This document shows positions 33,957 to 36,366 of a stretch of 36,366 nucleotides of DNA, piece by piece. Made by a program: the position numbers and the translations under genes. How positions within the stretch are numbered: the first letter of the stretch is position 1; every line of letters begins with the position of its first letter. This DNA comes from an uncultured Bacteroides sp. Lineage in GTDB: Bacteria; Bacteroidota; Bacteroidia; Bacteroidales; Bacteroidaceae. The notes under the pieces were generated by a model. It did no database searches and was not told the DNA's origin. It saw only the letters and a list, made by a program, of their open reading frames with translations. The DNA is taken from assembly GCA_946628545.1 (NCBI GenBank), contig CAMOWU010000028.1, forward strand, positions 1 to 36,366, written 5' to 3'.

Positions 33957-34337
33957 ATGACAGACGGATATCCTCAAAACAACTACAACTGCCCCACCAA
34001 ACGCTACGTGCAGATTCTTGAACTCCGCGACGATCCCGATATGATCGCCCGTTACCGTCAGCTTCATTCCGAGGCCTCTGCCTGGAAGGAGGTTATGCAG
34101 GGCATTAGGCAAGTGGGCATCCTCGAGATGGAATTGTATATACTTGGCACTCGGGTCGTCATGATTGTCGATGCTCCAGTCGATTTCAACTGGCAAGAGG
34201 CCATGGACCGACTTGCCACCCTGCCCCGACAGGCCGAATGGGAGGCCACGGTCGCCAAGATGCAAGGTTGCGACGAGCATGCGCGGAGCGACGAGAAATG
34301 GCAGATGATGGAACGCATGTTCCACCTCTACTCGTAG
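33957..34337 (+). CDS. L-rhamnose mutarotase-family sugar mutarotase
   Basis: A 126-residue protein of the RhaM family. Matching parts are RYVQILELRDDPDMIARYRQLH near 18-39, AWKEVMQGIRQVGILEMELY, and the end MERMFHLYS. RhaM-type enzymes swap alpha and beta anomers of 6-deoxy-L-sugars. In this locus the substrate is most likely L-fucose, feeding either FucI or the dehydrogenase. About 15 extra N-terminal residues (MTDGYPQNNYNCPTK) precede the domain. Its TAG stop is part of a dispersed REP-like repeat (34334-34357). Confidence 0.8.
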   Translation: MTDGYPQNNYNCPTKRYVQILELRDDPDMIARYRQLHSEASAWKEVMQGIRQVGILEMELYILGTRVVMIVDAPVDFNWQEAMDRLATLPRQAEWEATVAKMQGCDEHARSDEKWQMMERMFHLYS

Positions 34338-34357
34338 GGACGCGACGTGTCGCGTCC
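34334..34357 (+). repeat. third copy of the REP-like hairpin
   Basis: The 24 bp are identical to 7901-7924, with hairpin GGACGCGAC-GT-GTCGCGTCC. The TAG at 34335-34337 within it is the stop codon of the mutarotase gene, so the element touches coding sequence. Confidence 0.85.
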
Positions 34358-34422
34358 GCCCAGTCTCTAATAGCCACTATGGCCTCTGACATATCTATAG
34401 TTTCTATCAAATCAAAGAATCA

Positions 34423-36087
34423 ATGAAAAAAACACTTCTTTCCGCTATGGTGCTGGCTCTTGTATGCTCGGCATCAGCTCAAGACTATCAAATACCCGTC
34501 CTTGAAACCGATGAGCCCATGCAGACAGGACCTTTCTCGCCGACATGGGAATCCTTGCGCACCTATCAGGTGCCTGAATGGTTCCGCGATGCCAAATTCG
34601 GTATTTGGGCGCATTGGGGTCCACAGTGTGTGGAGGGCTCTGGCGACTGGATGGCTCGCGAGATGTATATGGAGGGCAACTTCAAGTACAACTACCACCG
34701 CCAGCACTACGGGCATCCTTCAGAGGTGGGCTTCAAGGACATCCTGCCACTTTTCAAAGCCGAGAACTGGAATCCCGAGGAACTGGTGCGCTTCTATAAG
34801 GAGGAGTGCGGTGCGCAGTATTTCTTCGCCCTGGGCAACCACCACGACAACTTCGACCTTTGGGACAGCAAATACCAGGAATGGAACGCCAAGGCCATCG
34901 GTCCCCACAAGGACCTGCTCGACGGATGGGCAAAAGCAGCCAAGAAGATGGGCTTGCCGTTCGGCATTTCGTTCCATGCCGACCATGCCTGGACTTGGTA
35001 TGAACCCTCCCGTCGTTTCGACCTCAAAGGTGATAAGAGGGGCGTGAAATACGATGGATGGCTCACCAAGGAGGACGGTTACAAACCCAATCCTGATGGA
35101 ACGGATAAATGGTGGAAAGGGCTCGACCCACAGAAACTCTACCAGCAGGACCACGACTTCAGCGACAATACCTGGGACAACAGATCTATACATAACCAAT
35201 GGGGATGGGAGAACGGAGCCGCTACCCCTTCTCAGGAGTTTGTCACCAATTTCTACAACCGAACCGTCGATGCCATCAACCGCTACAACCCTGACCTCAT
35301 CTATTTCGATGTCACCGTACTGCCGTTCTATCCCATCAGCGACGCGGGAATGAAAATCACAACACACATGTACAACCACAGCGCTGCCAATCATAAGGGA
35401 AAGAATGAGGCGGTGGTCTTCGGAAAGATCCTCAACGACCAACAGAAGGAAGCGCTCGTCTGGGATGTGGAACGAGGTGCCCCCAACAAGATTGTCGAAC
35501 GTCCATGGCAGTGTTGCAACTGCATCGGCGACTGGCATTATAATAAAGGAGTATATGAGCGAAATGGCTATAAGAGTGCCGCTACAGTGGCCAAACTGCT
35601 GGTAGATATCGTCAGCAAGAACGGCAACATGCTTCTTTCTGTGCCTCTTCGTGCCGATGGTACACCCGATGAGAAGGAACTGGCCATCATGAAGGAGTTT
35701 GGTGCATGGATGAAAATCAACAGCGAGGGCATTGTCAAGACGCGGCCGTGGAAGATTTTCGGTGAAGGCCCTATTGCCGAGTCCGACATCGCCATCAATG
35801 CCCAGGGATTCAACGATGGACAATACACCAAGGCGGATGCCAGCGAGATACGGTTCACGCAAAACGGCAAGAACCTCTACGTCGCTGCACTTGGATGGCC
35901 CAAAGACCATATCGTTCGTGTCAAGGCTTTGCGTGAAGGGTCTGATCTTTGTCCCGAAAAAATCAAGTCTATCGAACTCCTTGGTTATGGCAAGGTGAAA
36001 TACCAGCGCAATGCCGATCTTTTGGTCGTCACCCTCCCAGACCAACCTCTCAACAACATCATGCCCATCCTCAAAGTCAAGTTCTAA
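34423..36087 (+). CDS. secreted GH29 alpha-L-fucosidase
   Basis: A protein of 554 residues with signal peptide MKKTLLSAMVLALVCSASAQ. The GH29 domain (about 25-460) has KFGIWAHWGPQC, GNHHDNFDLW and LIYFDVTVLPF (Asp296 expected nucleophile). A small beta domain completes it (about 465-554). It closely parallels the first 550 residues of the large fucosidase at 22030-26157 but has none of its repeated modules and no sorting tail, so it is probably periplasmic. It could finish fucose release from imported oligosaccharides. It follows the mutarotase gene by 85 bp. Confidence 0.92.
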   Translation: MKKTLLSAMVLALVCSASAQDYQIPVLETDEPMQTGPFSPTWESLRTYQVPEWFRDAKFGIWAHWGPQCVEGSGDWMAREMYMEGNFKYNYHRQHYGHPSEVGFKDILPLFKAENWNPEELVRFYKEECGAQYFFALGNHHDNFDLWDSKYQEWNAKAIGPHKDLLDGWAKAAKKMGLPFGISFHADHAWTWYEPSRRFDLKGDKRGVKYDGWLTKEDGYKPNPDGTDKWWKGLDPQKLYQQDHDFSDNTWDNRSIHNQWGWENGAATPSQEFVTNFYNRTVDAINRYNPDLIYFDVTVLPFYPISDAGMKITTHMYNHSAANHKGKNEAVVFGKILNDQQKEALVWDVERGAPNKIVERPWQCCNCIGDWHYNKGVYERNGYKSAATVAKLLVDIVSKNGNMLLSVPLRADGTPDEKELAIMKEFGAWMKINSEGIVKTRPWKIFGEGPIAESDIAINAQGFNDGQYTKADASEIRFTQNGKNLYVAALGWPKDHIVRVKALREGSDLCPEKIKSIELLGYGKVKYQRNADLLVVTLPDQPLNNIMPILKVKF

Positions 36088-36366
36088 ACAACTCCCAAAC
36101 TCCCCTCCCCTCTAAGGGGAGGGGCAGGGGTGGGGTGTTGTCCTTCCTCAAAAAACTCCCCTCCCTTTTAAGGGGAGGGGTAGGGGTGGGGTATTGTCCC
36201 TCCTCAAAAAACTCCCCTCTAAGGGAATGGGGTAGGGGTGGGGTTTTGTCCCTCCTCAAAAAACTCCCCTCTAAGGGAATGGAATAGGGGTGGGGTATTT
36301 TATCCCTCCTCAAAAAACTCCCCTCTAAGGGAATGGAATAGGGGTGGGATTCTGCATCCTGTTAAT
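36088..36366. repeat. five-copy 52-56 bp G-rich tandem repeat
   Basis: The motif ACTCCCCTC starts at 36099, 36155, 36211, 36263 and 36317 (steps 56, 56, 52, 54). Copy 1 folds into a perfect 10-bp hairpin, CCCCTCCCCT (36102-36111) with AGGGGAGGGG (36115-36124). Copies 1 and 2 contain four GGGG runs with 1-2-1 base loops (36116-36135 and 36172-36191), a strong G-quadruplex pattern. Copies 3-5 lose parts of both. No gene is present and the array continues to near the window end. Confidence 0.85.

Noticed and set aside
36099-36366. Regular 52-56 bp array as a CRISPR
   Set aside because: The whole unit is repeated, with no unique spacers, and no cas genes are present.

Overview
The window looks like a Bacteroidales chromosome, most likely Prevotella or a close relative. 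The evidence is several promoters of the Bacteroidetes type (TTG/TTTG, about 19 bp, TAnnTTTG), A-rich start regions without clear Shine-Dalgarno sites, a type IX secretion-like C-terminal tail on a large fucosidase, GH3 and GH29 glycosidases, and many short tandem repeats between genes. The species call is an inference from style, not from a marker gene.

Left part (1-8159). The start of a minus-strand gene runs off the left edge behind a very good promoter. Next come a GH3 beta-glycosidase lipoprotein and a secreted protein with two retropepsin-like DTG motifs. A minus-strand operon follows, encoding an ECF sigma factor, a single-pass membrane protein that is probably its anti-sigma factor, and a secreted protein of unknown function. 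A small polytopic membrane protein ends this part. The gaps here are full of repeats: promoter-carrying direct repeats, REP-like hairpins, 7-bp repeats and a large palindrome.

Central part (8160-21997). Ten genes run on the plus strand and end at a strong bidirectional terminator. In order they encode an unknown protein, a small coiled-coil protein, a NrdG-like radical SAM activase without its usual reductase, a long coiled-coil protein, a double CbxX-type AAA+ ATPase fused to a trypsin-like protease, a PIN-domain nuclease, a double zinc-ribbon coiled-coil protein, a von Willebrand A protein, a PP2C phosphatase, a protein kinase with a zinc ribbon, and a membrane-anchored zinc-ribbon/WG-repeat protein (eleven if the small coiled-coil gene is counted separately from the first). 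The VWA-PP2C-kinase trio matches the TerY-P triad known from stress and conflict islands. Together the genes suggest a phospho-regulated machine with ATP-driven proteolysis and RNA cleavage as outputs. This is the most likely candidate for an undescribed system in the window. Its function is not shown by the sequence.

Right part (22030-36366). This is an L-fucose utilisation locus. Two secreted GH29 alpha-L-fucosidases bracket it. Between them lie an AraC-type regulator, an aldo/keto reductase, an amidohydrolase of the fuconolactonase type, L-fucose isomerase (FucI), the fucose symporter (FucP), a zinc alcohol dehydrogenase and a mutarotase of the RhaM family. No fuculokinase or fuculose-phosphate aldolase is present. 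The locus therefore carries entry enzymes for both an isomerase route and an oxidative route. The window ends in a five-copy, 52-56 bp G-rich repeat with hairpin and G-quadruplex potential.
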